A DNA stretch of 64,000 nt from Stictocephala bisonia (GCA_035578905.1 JAQJVL010001217.1:1-64000), one strand, 5' to 3'; shown: positions 22,826-35,555, numbered from the stretch's first letter. The notes: generated by a model not told the origin, from the sequence alone. Numbers and translations: made by a program.

Positions 22826-25800
22826 TCAATAGATGCAGAGAATTGGGACAATTAGGTAACGTCCACTCCAGTGTAATAGATGCGGGGAAAGCAAGAAATT
22901 TAAGCAATGTCTATCCCAGTATAATAGATGCAGGGAACCCGGACAGTAGGCAACGTCTATCGCAGTGTAATAGTTGCAGGGAATCGGGACAGTAGGCAAC
23001 GTCTATCCCAGTGTAATAGTTGTGGGGAAACCGGACAGTAGGCAACGTCTATCCCAGTGTAATAGTTGCGGATAATCCGAACAGTGGTCAACGTCTATCC
23101 CATTGTAATAGTTGTGGGGAAACCGAAAAGTAGGCAACGTCTATCCCAGAGTAATAGTTGCGGGTAATCCGGAAAGTAGGCAACGTCTATCCCAGTGTAA
23201 TATATGCGGGGATTCCGGACAGTAGGCAACGTCTATCCCATTTTAATAGATGCAGGGAATTCGGACAATTAGGTAACGTCCACTCCAGTGTAATAGATGC
23301 GGGGAATGCAAGAAATTTAAGAAACGCCTATCCCAGTATAATAGATGCGGGGAACCCGGACAGTAGGCAACGTCTATCCCATTGTAATAGATGCGGGGAA
23401 TCCGGACAGTTAGGTAACGTCCACCGCAGTGTTATAGATGTTGGGAATGCCGGACATTTAAGAAACGTCAATCCCAGTGTAATAGATACGGAGAGTCCTG
23501 ATAGTTTTGCAACGTCTATCCCAATGTAATGCTGCGGGGAATCTGGACAGTTCTGCAACGTCTATCCCAATGTAAAGCTGCGGGGGATCTGAACAGTTAA
23601 GAAACGTCTATCCCAGCTAATAGGTACGGGAGATGCCGGACAGTTTTCCAACGTCAAATCCACTGTAATAGGTGCGGGGAATACCGGACAGTTAGGCAAC
23701 GTCTATTCCAGTGTAAAGCTGCGGAGAATCTGTACAGTTAGGCAACGTCCACCCCAGTGACCCAGTGTAATAGCTGCGTGGAATGCCGGACAGTTAAGCA
23801 ACGTCTCCCCCAGTGTGATAGCTGTGGGGAATGCCGGTCAGTTAGGTGACGTCCACCCCAGTGTAACAGCTGTGTGGAATGCCGGACAGTTAAGCAACGT
23901 CTCCCCCAGTGTAATAGCTCTGAGAATGCCAGATAGTTAGGCAACGTCCACCCCAGTTAATAGTTGCGGGGAGTGCCGGAGAGTTAGGCGACATCCACCC
24001 CAGTGTAATAGCTGCATGGAATACTGGACAGTTAGGCAACGTCCACCCCAGTGTAATAGCTGCGGGGAATGCCGGACAGTTAGGTGACGTCCACCCCAGT
24101 GTAACAGCTGTGTGGAATGCCGGACAGTTAGGCAACGTGTCCCCCAGTGTAATAGCTGTGTGGAATGCCGGACAGTTAGGCAACGTCCACCCCAGTGTAA
24201 TAGCTGTGTGGAATGCCAGACAGTTAGGCAACGTGTCCCCCAGTGTAATAGCTGTGTGGAATGCCGGACAGTTAGGCAACGTCCACCCCAGTGTAATAGC
24301 TGCGGGGAATGCCGGACAGTTAGGCAACGTCCACCCCAGTGTAATAGCTGCGGGGAATGCCGGACAGTTAGGTGACGTCCACCCCAGTGTAACAGCTGTG
24401 TGGAATGCCGGACAGTTAGGCAACGTGTCCCCCAGTGTAATAGCTGTGTGGAATGCCAGACAGTTAGGCAACGTGTCCCCCAGTGTAATAGCTGTGTGGA
24501 ATGCCGGACAGTTAGGCAACGTGTCCCCCAGTGTAATAGCTGTGTGGAATGCCGGACAGTTAGGCAACGTCCACCCCAGTGTAATAGTTGCGGAGAATGC
24601 CGGTCAGTTAGGTGACGTCCACCCCAGTGTAACAGCTGTGTGGAATGCCGGACAGTTAGGCAACGTGTCCCCCAGTGTAATAGCTGTGTGGAATGCCGGA
24701 CAGTTAGGCAACGTCCACCCCAGTGTAATAGCTGCGGGGAATGCCAGACAGTTAGGCAACGTCTCCCCCAGTGTAATAGCTGCGGGGAATGCCAGACAGT
24801 TAGGCAACGTGTCCCCCAGTGTAATAGCTGTGTGGAATGCCGGACAGTTAGGCAACGTCCACCCCAGTGTAATAGCTGCGGGGAATGCCAGACAGTTAGG
24901 CAACGTCTACCCCAGTGTAATAGATGCGGGGAATGCCGGACAGTTAGGCAACGTCCACCCCAGTGTAATAACTGCGGGGAATGCCAGACAGTTAGGCAAC
25001 GTCTACCCCAGTGTAATAGCTGCGGGGAATGCGGGACAGATAGGCAACGTCCACCCCAGTGTAATAGCTGCATGGAATGCGGGACAGTTAGGCAACGTCC
25101 ACCCCAGTGTAATAGCTGCGGGAAATGCCGGACAGTTAGGCAACGTCCACCCTAGTGTAATAGCTGCGGGGAATGCCGGAGAGTTAGGCAACGTCCACCC
25201 CAGTGTAATAGCTGCATGGAATGCGGGACAGTTAGGCAACGTCCACCCCAGTGTAATAGCTGCGGGGAATGCCGGACAGTTAGGCAACGTCTACCCCAGT
25301 GTAATAGCTGCGGGGAATGCGGGGCAGTTAGGCAACGTCCACCCCAGTTAATAGTTGGGGGCAATGCCGGAGAGTTAGGCAACGTCCACGCCAGTGTAAT
25401 AGCTGCGGGGAATGCCGGACAGTTAGGCAACGTATACCCCAGTGTAATAGCTGCGGGGAATGCTGGACAGTTAGGCAACGTCCACCCCAGTGTAATAGCT
25501 GCATGGAGTGCCGGTCAGTTAGGCAACGTCCACCCCAGTGTAAAAGCTGAGGGGAATGCCAGACAGTTAGGCAACGTCTACCCCAGTGTAATAGCTGCGT
25601 GGAATGCCGGACAGTTAGGCAACGTCTCTCCCAGTGTAATAGCTGCGGGGAATGCCGTACATTTAGGCAACGTCCACCCCAGTGTAATAGCTGCGGGGAA
25701 TGCCAGACAGTTAGGCAACGTCTACCCCAGTGTAATAGCTGCGGGGAATGCGGGACAGATAGGCAACGTCCACCCCAGTGTAATAGCTGCATGGAGTGCC

Positions 25801-28800
25801 GGTCAGTTAGGGAACGTCCACCTCAGTGTAACAGCTGTGTGGAATGCCGGACAGTTAAGCAACGTCTCCCCCAGTGTAATAGCTGTGGGGAATGCCAGAC
25901 AGTTAGGCAACGTCCACCCCAGTTAATAGTTGCGGGGAGTGACGGAGAGTTAGGCAACGTCTACCCCAGTGTAATAGCTGCGGGGAGTGCCGAAGAGTTA
26001 AGCATCGTCTTCCCCAGCGTAATAGCTGTGGGGAATGCCAGACAGTTAGGCAACGTCCACCCCAGTTAATAGTTGCGGGGAGTGCCGGAGAGTTAGGTGA
26101 CATCCACCCCAGTGTAATAGCTGCGGGGAATGCCAGACAGTTAGGCAACGTCCACCCCAGTGTAATAGCTGCGGGGAATGCCAGACAGTTAGGCAACGTC
26201 TACTCCAGTGTAATAGCTGCATGGAATGCCAGACAGTTAGGCAACGTCTACCCCAGTGTAATAGCTGCGGGGAATGCCAGACAGTTAGGCGACGTCCACC
26301 CCAGTGTAATACCTGCATGGAATGCCGGACAGTTAGGCAACGTCCACCCTAGTGTAACAGCTGCGGGGAATGCCAGACAGTTAGGCGACGTTCACCCCAG
26401 TGTAATACCTGCATGGAATGCCGGACAGTTAGGCAACGTCCACCCTAGTGTAATAGTTGCGGGGAATGCCAGACAGTTAGGCAACGTCCTCCCCAGTGTA
26501 ATAGCTGCGGGGAATGCCGGACAGTTAGGCAACGTCCACCCCAGTGTAATAGCTGCATGGAGTGCCGGACAGTTAGGCAACGTCCACCCCAGTGTAATAG
26601 CTGCGGGGAATGCCGGACAGTTAGGCAACGTCCACCCCAGTGTAATAGCTGCATGGAATGCCAGACAGTTAGGCAACGTCCACCCCAGTGTAATAGCTGC
26701 GGGGAATGCCGGACAGTTAGGCAACGTCCACCCCAGTGTAATAGCTGCATGGAATGCCAGACAGTTAGGCAACGTCTACCCCAGTGTAATAGTTGCGGGG
26801 AATGCCAGACAGTTAGGCAACGTCCACCCCAGTGTAATAGCTGCATGGAATGCCAGACAGTTAGGCAACGTCTACCCCAGTGTAATAGTTGCGGGGAATG
26901 CCGGACAGTTAGGCAACGTCCACCCCAGTGTAATAGCTGCATGGAATGCCAGACAGTTAGGCAACGTCCACCCCAGTGTAATAGTTGCGGGGAATGCCGG
27001 ACAGTTAGGCAACGTCCACCCCAGTGTAATAGCTGCATGGAATGCCAGACAGTTAGGCAACGTCTACCCCAGTGTAATAGTTGCGGGGAATGCCGGACAG
27101 TTAGGCAACGTCCACCCCAGTGTAATAGCTGCATGGAATGCCGGACAGTTAGGCAACGTCCACCCCAGTGTAATAGCTGCATGGAATGCCAGACAGTTAG
27201 GCAACGTCTACCCCAGTGTAATAGTTGCGGGGAATGCCAGACAGTTAGGCAACGTCCACCCCAGTGTAATAGCTGCATGGAATGCCAGACAGTTAGGCAA
27301 CGTCTACCCCAGTGTAATAGTTGCGGGGAATGCCGGACAGTTAGGCAACGTCCACCCCAGTGTAATAGCTGCATGGAATGCCAGACAGTTAGGCAACGTC
27401 TACCCCAGTGTAATAGTTGCGGGGAATGCCAGACAGTTAGGCAACGTCTACCCCAGTGTAATAGCTGCGGGGAATGCCGGACAGTTAGGCAACGTCCACC
27501 CCAGTGTAATAGCTGCATGGAATGCCAGACAGTTAGGCAACGTCCACCCCAGTGTAATAGCTGCGGGGAATGCGGGACAGTTAGGCAACGTCTACCCCAG
27601 TGTTATAGTTGCGGGGAATGCCGGAGAGTTAGGCAACGTCTACTCCAGTGTAATAGCTGCGGGGAATGCCAGACAGTTAGGCAACGTCTACCCCAGTGTA
27701 ATTGCTGCGGGGAATGCCGGAGAGTTAGGCAACGTCTACTCCAGTGTAATAGCTTCGGGGAATGCCAGACAGTTAGGCAACGTCTACCCCAGTGTAATAG
27801 CTGCGGGGAATGCGGGACAGATAGGCAACGTCCACCCCAGTGTAATAGCTGCATGGAATGCGGGACAGTTAGGCAACGTCCACCCTAGTGTAATAGCTGC
27901 GGGGAATGCCGGAGAGTTAGGCAACGTCCACCCCAGTGTAATAGCTGCATGGAATGCGGGACAGTTAGGCAACGTCCACCCCAGTGTAATAGCTGCGGGG
28001 AATGCGGGGCAGTTAGGCAACGTCCACCCCAGTTAATAGTTGGGGGCAATGCCGGAGAGTTAGGCAACGTCCACGCCAGTGTAATAGCTGCGGGGAATGC
28101 CGGACAGTTAGGCAACGTATACCCCAGTGTAATAGCTGCGGGGAATGCTGGACAGTTAGGCAACGTCCACCCCAGTGTAATAGCTGCATGGAGTGCCGGT
28201 CAGTTAGGCAACGTCCACCCCAGTGTAATAGCTGCGGGGAATGCCAGACAGTTAGGCAACGTCTACTCCAGTGTAATAGCTGCATGGAATGCCGGACAGT
28301 TAGGCAACGTCTACCCCAGTGTAATAGCTGCGGGGAATGCCGGACAGTTAGGCAACGTCCACCCCAGTGTAATAGCTGCGGGGAATGCCAGACAGTTAGG
28401 CAACGTCTACCCCAGTGTAATAGCTGCGGGGAATGCGAGACAGATAGGCAACGTCCACCCCAGTGTAATAGCTGCATGGAGTGCCGGTCAGTTAGGGAAC
28501 GTCCACCTCAGTGTAACAGCTGTGTGGAATGCCGGACAGTTAAGCAACGTCTCCCCCAGTGTAATAGCTGTGGGGAATGCCAGACAGTTAGGCAACGTCC
28601 ACCCCAGTTAATAGTTGCGGGGAGTGACGGAGAGTTAGGCAACGTCTACCCCAGTGTAATAGCTGCGGGGAGTGCCGAAGAGTTAAGCATCGTCTCCCCC
28701 AGCGTAATAGCTGTGGGGAATGCCAGACAGTTAGGCAACGTCCACCCCAGTTAATAGTTGCGGGGAGTGCCGGAGAGTTAGGCGACATCCACCCCAGTGT

Positions 28801-30890
28801 AATAGCTGCGGGGAATGCCAGACAGTTAGGCAACGTCCACCCCAGTGTAATAGCTGCGGGGAATGCCAGACAGTTAGGCAACGTCCTACTCCAGTGTAAT
28901 AGCTGCATGGAATGCCAGACAGTTAGGCAACGTCTACCCCAGTGTAATAGCTGCGGGGAATGCCAGACAGTTAGGCGACGTCCACCCCAGTGTAATACCT
29001 GCATGGAATGCCGGACAGTTAGGCAACGTCCACCCTAGTGTAACAGCTGCGGGGAATGCCAGGACAGTTAGGCGACGTTCACCCCAGTGTAATAGCTGCA
29101 TGGAATGCCGGACAGTTAGGCAACGTCCACCCTAGTGTAATAGTTGCGGGGAATGCCAGGACAGTTAGGCAACGTCCACCCCAGTGTAATAGCTGCGGGG
29201 AATGCCGGACAGTTAGGCAACGTCCACCCCAGTGTAATAGCTGCATGGAGTGCCGGACAGTTAGGCAACGTCCACCCCAGTGTAATAGCTGCGGGGAATG
29301 CCGGACAGTTAGGCAACGTCCACCCCAGTGTAATAGCTGCATGGAATGCTAGACAGTTAGGCAACGTCCACCCCAGTGTAATAGCTGCGGGGAATGCCGG
29401 ACAGTTAGGCAACGTCCACCCCAGTGTAATAGCTGCATGGAATGCCAGACAGTTAGGCAACGTCTACCCCAGTGTAATAGTTGCGGGGAATGCCAGACAG
29501 TTAGGCAACGTCCACCCCAGTGTAATAGCTGCATGGAATGCCAGACAGTTAGGCAACGTCTACCCCAGTGTAATAGTTGCGGGGAATGCCGGACAGTTAG
29601 GCAACGTCCACCCCAGTGTAATAGCTGCATGGAATGCCAGACAGTTAGGCAACGTCCACCCCAGTGTAATAGTTGCGGGGAATGCCGGACAGTTAGGCAA
29701 CGTCCACCCCAGTGTAATAGCTGCATGGAATGCCAGACAGTTAGGCAACGTCTACCCCAGTGTAATAGTTGCGGGGAATGCCGGACAGTTAGGCAACGTC
29801 CACCCCAGTGTAATAGCCGCATGGAATGCCGGACAGTTAGGCAACGTCCACCCCAGTGTAATAGCTGCATGGAATGCCAGACAGTTAGGCAACGTCTACC
29901 CCAGTGTAATAGTTGCGGGGAATGCCAGACAGTTAGGCAACGTCCACCCCAGTGTAATAGCTGCATGGAATGCCAGACAGTTAGGCAACGTCTACCCCAG
30001 TGTAATAGTTGCGGGGAATGCCGGACAGTTAGGCAACGTCCACCCCAGTGTAATAGCTGCATGGAATGCCGGACAGTTAGGCAACGTCCACCCTAGTGTA
30101 ATAGCTGCGGGGAATGCCAGACAGTCAGGCAACGTCCACCCCAGTGTAATAGCTGCGGGGAATGCCGGACAGTTAGGCAACGTCCACCCCAGTGTAATAG
30201 CTGCATGGAATGCCAGACAGTTAGGCAACGTCCACCCCAGTATAATAGCTGCGGGGAATGCGGGACAGTTAGGCAACGTCTACCCCAGTGTTATAGTTGC
30301 GGGGAATGCCGGAGAGTTAGGCAACGTCTACTCCAGTGTAATAGCTGCGGGGAATGCCAGACAGTTAGGCAACGTCTACCCCAGTGTAATTGCTGCGGGG
30401 AATGCCGGAGAGTTAGGCAACGTCTACTCCAGTGTAATAGCTTCGGGGAATGCCGGAGAGTTAGGCAACGTCTACTCCAGTGTAATAGCTGCGGGGAATG
30501 CCAGACAGTTAGGCAACGTCTACTCCAGTGTAATAGCTGCGGGGAATGCCGGAGAGTTAGGCAACGTCTACTCCAGTGTAATAGCTGCGGGGAATGCCAT
30601 ACAGTTAGGCAACGTCTACTCCAGTGTAATAGCTGCGGGGAATGCCAGACAGTCAGGCAACGTCTACTCCAGTGTAATAGCTGAGGGGAATGCCGGAGAG
30701 TTAGGCAACGTCTACTCCAGTGTAATAGCTGTGGGGAATGCCAGACAGTTAGGCAACGTCTACTCCAGTGTAATAGCTGCGGGGAATGCCAGACAGTTAG
30801 GCAACGTCTACTCCAGTGTAATAGCTGCGGGGAATGCCAGACAGTTAGGCAACGTCTATTCCAGTGTAATAGTTGCATGGAATGCCAGTA
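22826..30890 (+). repeat. 46- to 48-bp minisatellite, right part of the large array (about 168 copies)
   Basis: This is the same family as 15390-17216. Units are 46 bp just after the transposon (TAATAG at 22923 and 22969), 47 bp near 23.4 kb, and 48 bp from about 23.8 kb (TGCGGGGAAT at 24301 and 24349). The main form is TAATAGCTGCGGGGAATGCC then GGACAGTTAGGCAACGTCC ACCCCAGTG. Between about 26.4 and 27.5 kb, GCGGGGAATGCCGG and GCATGGAATGCCAG units alternate, giving a 96-bp dimer. Because 48 is a multiple of three and the unit lacks stops in several frames, frames of up to about 590 codons appear on both strands. I do not regard them as genes. Confidence 0.96.
25022..30500 (+). repeat. Higher-order duplication of about 2.69 kb within the 48-bp array
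   Basis: Rare variants recur at a fixed distance. ATAGTTGGGGGCAATGCC lies at 25351 and 28036 (2,685 bp apart); GGGGAGTGACGGAGAG has its GACGG at 25941 and 28626 (2,685); AGTGCCGGAC lies at 26561 and 29249 (2,688); TTATAGTTGCGGGG lies at 27603 and 30291 (2,688). The block of about 56 monomers is thus present twice, from about 25.0-27.75 kb and 27.8-30.45 kb. Copy 1 has two extra units near its start. Confidence 0.9.
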
Positions 30891-30892
30891 AA

Positions 30893-31715
30893 ATAGATGC
30901 GTACAGGGTCTTCAGTTTATTGTAAATATAAATGGCCCACTGACACCTTTCCCCTTGTTGTAAGCCTTCCTCTGCACTTACCTATGGCCCACTGACACCT
31001 TTCTCCTCGTTGTATCAAGACTCCCTCTAAACCGACCTCAGCAAATTTACGTACAGGATATTCAGTCAAACGTAAATAAAAACGACCCACTGACACCTTT
31101 ACCCTCGTTGTATTAAGCCTCCCTCTGCACCTACCACAGCAAATTTGCGTACAGGGTATTCAGTCAAACGTAAATAAAAATGACCCACTGACACCTTTCT
31201 CCTCGTTGTATCAAGACTCCCTCTAAACCAACCTCAGCAAACTTACGTACAGGATATTCAGTCAAACGTAAATAAAAATGACCCACTGACACCTTTCCCC
31301 TCGTTGTATTAAGCCTCCCTCTGCACCTACCACAGCAAATTCGCGTACATGATATTCAGTCGAACGTAAATAAAAATGACCCACTGACACCTTTCCCCTC
31401 GTTGTATTAATCCTCCCTCTGCACCTTCCTCAGCAAATTCGCGTACAGGGTATTCAGTCAAACGTAAATAAAAATGACCCACTGACACCTTTCCCCTCGT
31501 TGTATTAAGCCTTCCTCTGCACCTACCTCAGCAAATTCGCGTACAGTGTATTCAGTCAAACTTAAATAAAAATGGCCCACTGACACCGTAAATAAAAATG
31601 GCCCACTGACACCGTAAATAAAAATGGCCCACTGACACCTTTCCCTTCGTTGTATCAAGCCTCCCTCTGCATTTACCTCAGCAAATTCGCGTACAGGGTA
31701 TTCAGTCAAACGTAA
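30893..31715 (+). repeat. 98-bp tandem array, about 8 copies
   Basis: CGTACAGG, then ATTCAGTCAAACGTAAATAAA, then CCCACTGACACCTTTCCCCT, recurs with the CGTAC marker at 31148, 31246, 31344, 31442 and 31540 (step 98). It begins immediately where the 48-bp array ends. At about 31560-31640 a 26-bp internal piece (GACACCGTAAATAAAAATGG CCCACT) is itself repeated. The small minus-strand frame at 31458-31709 is repeat-derived. Confidence 0.93.
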
Positions 31716-33248
31716 ATAAATGACTCCCTCTTATAAAAATAAAGGGGTCATCCTATCAACCCTCCCACTGGACTTACTTGAATAATGTAATTGGTACCCT
31801 TTCCAAACTCTTTTGGCAATTTATTAAGCGGACTTCTCAGGAATCGAACTCGAGACATTCTGCATTAATATTTTGCTTGTCTTTACATTAGTTAGCATAT
31901 CAACTCTTTGGAATATTTTTTAATACCTTGGCGTCCCTATAAATGGAAGCGTAACAATATTTCCCAAAGTTATTTAGATTCTTATTGTTAATGATATTTC
32001 TATAATTGCATTCTTATATTCTTTTCAAATCAATATAAACAATTAAAAACAATCGATTCAAACCCATGCATTATGGGGTGGGCATCACATCCCCCTCTCC
32101 AACTCAGAAACACGTCATGTAATTACCCCTAGGAATTTTGGGAGTTTATGAGCTCATTTATAGAAGTTAACGGGTTCATCTGGAGTTTAATGAACACGCG
32201 TTAATTAGTAACAAGATTTCACTCCTTCCACTACCAAAAGTCTGATGGCTACATGAAAACTTACCAACAGGTCGATAGAAAGGTTGCATGGCACTTCAAC
32301 ACAATGGACATTGTCTAGACTGACATTTAAACGAGCTATCTATTAACATCAACACCCAATTTAGAAAATCATAAAAAAAGTTACTAACTCGTGCCAAGTT
32401 ATTGGTTTGTTGTTAATGCTTAAAAATATTTTAAAATATGACTTTACGAAAAAAAATTTGTAATAATTTGTAATATAACGTACAGAAAATTCTTAAGAAT
32501 GAAATAATGGGAACGGAGTGTGGTTTTTGGGCTTGCTCTCTTAAATAGCAAGAAGTCCTTCTCTAAACACCCCATGTCATTTATACACATATTTAGAATG
32601 CAGGTAGCCAAGTTACACTGCAGTAAGAATTAAGCTGGAAGAACTAGTTTAACCTTAAAGTGACATATTCGTTAAAAGTAACGCAAACATATTGAATAAC
32701 TGAGTTACGTATCGGAACCACCTTTGCTACCATTGTGAAATGACTTCCATTTAGGAGAACGTAACAACACGAAATCTTAATAAATACAGTAAATAAATAA
32801 TATATATTATTGTATTGAGCAATATAACCATCACGATAAAAATATTAAGATGACCGAACAAAGTTTTGCATATCAACGATGTTCTGGAACAGGACAGGCA
32901 GAGGTTAGCGGCTCAGATCGATGCAGTGACGTCGAAACGGGCGGGTGAGCATGTGTTTTCCCCATTAGCCACTGCTACCAACCTTCAAACTTTGAATTGA
33001 TTGTTCTATGAGGCCTAATCAGTAGCCACTATCTAATGACTAGTCGCATATGGCTGGCAATAAGGTACGTTAAAGCTATGTCAGTTGGCACGCCTCATGC
33101 CTGCAGTGTGTGCGAATCGCGGCATAGGCATATGTATAACGTTGTAACAGTGGCAATTGGTTATAATTGATCTGTGTAGATCCTTTGAAATATCCAGAAT
33201 TTTAGTTTTGAAAGGTAAAAAATGTTCCCACTTCAATATACAACTATT
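31716..33248. other. Unique sequence, no gene seen
   Basis: AT-rich with a GC-richer patch at about 32885-32960. On the minus strand at 31839-31852, GAGTTCGATTCCTG looks like a tRNA B box, as in tRNA-derived SINEs, but no A box or tail was identified. No open frame of note. Confidence 0.45.
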
Positions 33249-33700
33249 CAGAGTGGGAAAAAAAATATGGAAACGCTTTCACAACAACGTTATATTTTCC
33301 ATAGACAATTTGATAATTTAAGTTTTTTAATAATTGTGTTATATTAAGTAAAATTTTTGATCAGAACAATTTACTTAACACCATTAAATACGGAGAAATA
33401 ATATTGTTCAAATTAGTTACTTTGAAATTCAAATGACCGCTCCTCTGGAAAGGATAAACCTTTCGAAGTCTGGTTTGCGGCAATTAATTTCTCTTGAATA
33501 GGCCTTTCATTTGATACCAAACACGACTTAGGCTTAAGTTGACGATTTTCGTTCCACTTCACGTGGGCTGTCCCCCTGAAAAGATGAAATTTCGTTAATG
33601 GCGTCAAAAAGTGTGTTCTTTGACCACGTACAAGATTTCACTGTTATAAGTGAAGTCATACAAAAGTTGTAAAAGCGTTTCCATATTTTTTCCCACCCTG
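33249..33700. mobile_element. mariner/Tc1-like MITE (452 bp)
   Basis: The left end CAGAGTGGGAAAAAA followed by ATATGGAAACGCTTTCACAAC (33249-33285) is the inverted counterpart of the right end (33666-33700), which ends CCCACCCTG followed by TA. TIRs beginning CAGGGTGG with poly-A-like continuation are usual in Tc1/mariner elements, which insert at TA. A TA lies directly after the right end; on the left a TA lies two bases from the end. No transposase is encoded. The minus-strand frame at 33413-33607 has no recognisable domain. Confidence 0.75.
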
Positions 33701-34940
33701 TAGACATTGATTATTTAGAAGTAATAGTAGAAGGTAGCCCTTCCATGGTTGCATCTGTAAAAAATATTAATATATTCCTCCCACATAGGCCTAAATGGAG
33801 TTCCAAAAGCCCCAAATTAATATTTTATAAAAAATATACTTTGGTGGATCTTTAACATGACTGGGATGGATGACAATTTTACCCCTATACCAACTGACAA
33901 ATAGCGAGCTGAAAGGATTTTTTGAAAATCTTTTCAAACTAAATGGGACAGTTTTTCTTTTTCTAAAGTTTAACATAATCAGAAACAGTAATGAGTTAAT
34001 TTTGAGAGGAATATGAATAAAATGTTTATAACATCACTGTGTAAATATTTTATTTATGTAGAGTATATTTCTATGAAATGAGAAACATTGAGTGATCTAT
34101 GATTTAAAAAAAAATATCATCAGTTATGGATGAATTGACAGGTTAAAATGGAAAATTGGAAAACATTTCCTTTCTGAGTCGGTGGTTTATATTGATTTTA
34201 ATTTTTGTATATTGTATAATCGAATCTCCTTAATCAGTTTTAAAGGAATCACAGAAGTTAATTCAAAATTTTATAATTTTAATTTCTTTCAAATAACAAA
34301 CTTATAAATAATTAAAAATAATTTTTAGTTATATTGTGTTTCTTAAACTTTGAATCATAATGTAGTAAAACTTGTAATAAATTCTTATGCAAATTATGTA
34401 TATTTTGTTTCATTTATTATTGTCATAATATATGACATGTGTAACTGTAGTCTGTTAACTTTCTTTTCATTTTGTGTCCATTACTTAGTTCAAAATGAAA
34501 ATGTTAAGAAAAATTTGTTTCCTATAAAGTAAAAAAAATCAATATAGATAGTGAAATCTTTGTCAATTATTTCCTCTGTTCCTATTATCTAGTTGAGTTA
34601 ATGTAACATTTTTACGTGATTGTGTATTGTGAACAGTATTTTCAAGGTCTATTTTAACTATTTAAACATATTTTAAATCACAAAGGATTGCTTTATTGGA
34701 ATGTATAAATTTAAAATTTGATCTAAAAGAACAACTATCAGGACCTTTTAACAGTTTTATTATGGTAGGCATGCTTAAGATTTAGGAAACATTTTACAAT
34801 AACTTTCTACTAATTTGGATTTAAAGAAATAAAACCTATTAATAATAGAATACCTTTAAAACATTTCTTCATAATTTGCTATACGATGTGTTATCTCCGG
34901 GTACATGTATGCAAGGTTAAAACAATATAAAAAAAAAACC
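33701..34940. other. AT-rich unique sequence, no gene seen
   Basis: Several short AT-driven open frames but no recognised domain. No tandem repeats. Confidence 0.5.
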
Positions 34941-34944
34941 AATC

Positions 34945-35555
34945 AGATATCCAAATTATTCACAGCTGATTTATTAATAATATGTATATATATATATATA
35001 TTTTTGCAGTATTAATTTGTAAATTTTAATTGATTTTAATTTTAAAATTAAAGAAATTGTGTTTTAGTCATTTAATAGAAAATTTGGATTGATCTTTGCA
35101 CTTTTATAAATTTCAAGACGTTCTAAGGTCAACATTAAATTACTTTTCTAGCAAATATATGTTGGTTTGACTAAATCAGTATAGTATGTAGGTTTTCTGT
35201 AAATTTTGAAACTGTATTTTCGATTATTATTTATTATAGTAATATCAAGATAATTTATTCTGTAATATTTTTCAAATTCATTAGTTAATTTAAGGTTTTT
35301 ATGTATTTGATTTAAGTAGTTTTTAAATAAATTTATTTGTCTTTCATTACCTTTAAATATGCATATTACAACATAAAATTTTGATATAAAATTTATAAAA
35401 GTGCAAAGAACAATCCAAATTTTCTTTTAAATGACTAAGACACAATTTCTAAAAATTTACTTTTTGAGAGATCTTAAGATTTAAAAATTAATTCTAAAAA
35501 ATATATATATATGTATTATTAATACATCAGTTGTGCATAATTTGGATATTTTAAT
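34945..35555. repeat. Long inverted repeat flanking a Penelope-like RT remnant
   Basis: About 170-180 bp at 34945-35120 recur inverted at 35390-35555. Shared blocks include TCCAAATTAT, TTATTAATA followed by a (TA)n run, AAATTGTGTTTTAGTCATTTAA against its inverted TTAAATGACTAAGACACAATTT, and TTTGCACTTTTATAAATTT. The 250-bp centre contains the RT fragment described separately. Foldback copies and inverted partial repeats are common with Penelope-like elements. Confidence 0.8.
35160..35375 (-). pseudogene. Penelope-like element, reverse transcriptase remnant
   Basis: The minus strand has about 65 uninterrupted codons. They include FKGNERQINLFKNYLNQIH, then LKLTNEFEKYYRINYLDITI, then KYSFKIYRKPTYYTDLVKP. 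This matches the typical run after the catalytic box in Penelope-like RTs (KG...FLNYLNxxHxxIKFTxE...LPFLDLxI...YRKPTxTD). Upstream, where YVDD is expected, the same frame reads KFYVVICIFKG, so the catalytic aspartates appear lost. No endonuclease segment is attached. It is a dead fragment. Confidence 0.78.

Noticed and set aside
22666..22995. Small protein present twice (also complement of 17118-17366)
   Set aside because: The shared 41 residues are simply the transposon's inverted terminal repeat translated on both sides, continuing into the minisatellite.
24110..30925. Long frames of about 220-590 codons on both strands (repeats of the NAGQLGNVHPSVIA, CNSCGECRTVRQRPPQ and HWGGRCLTVRHSPQLL types)
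   Set aside because: They arise because the 48-bp unit is a multiple of three and lacks stops in several frames. Overlapping frames on both strands, no start context and no unique domain.
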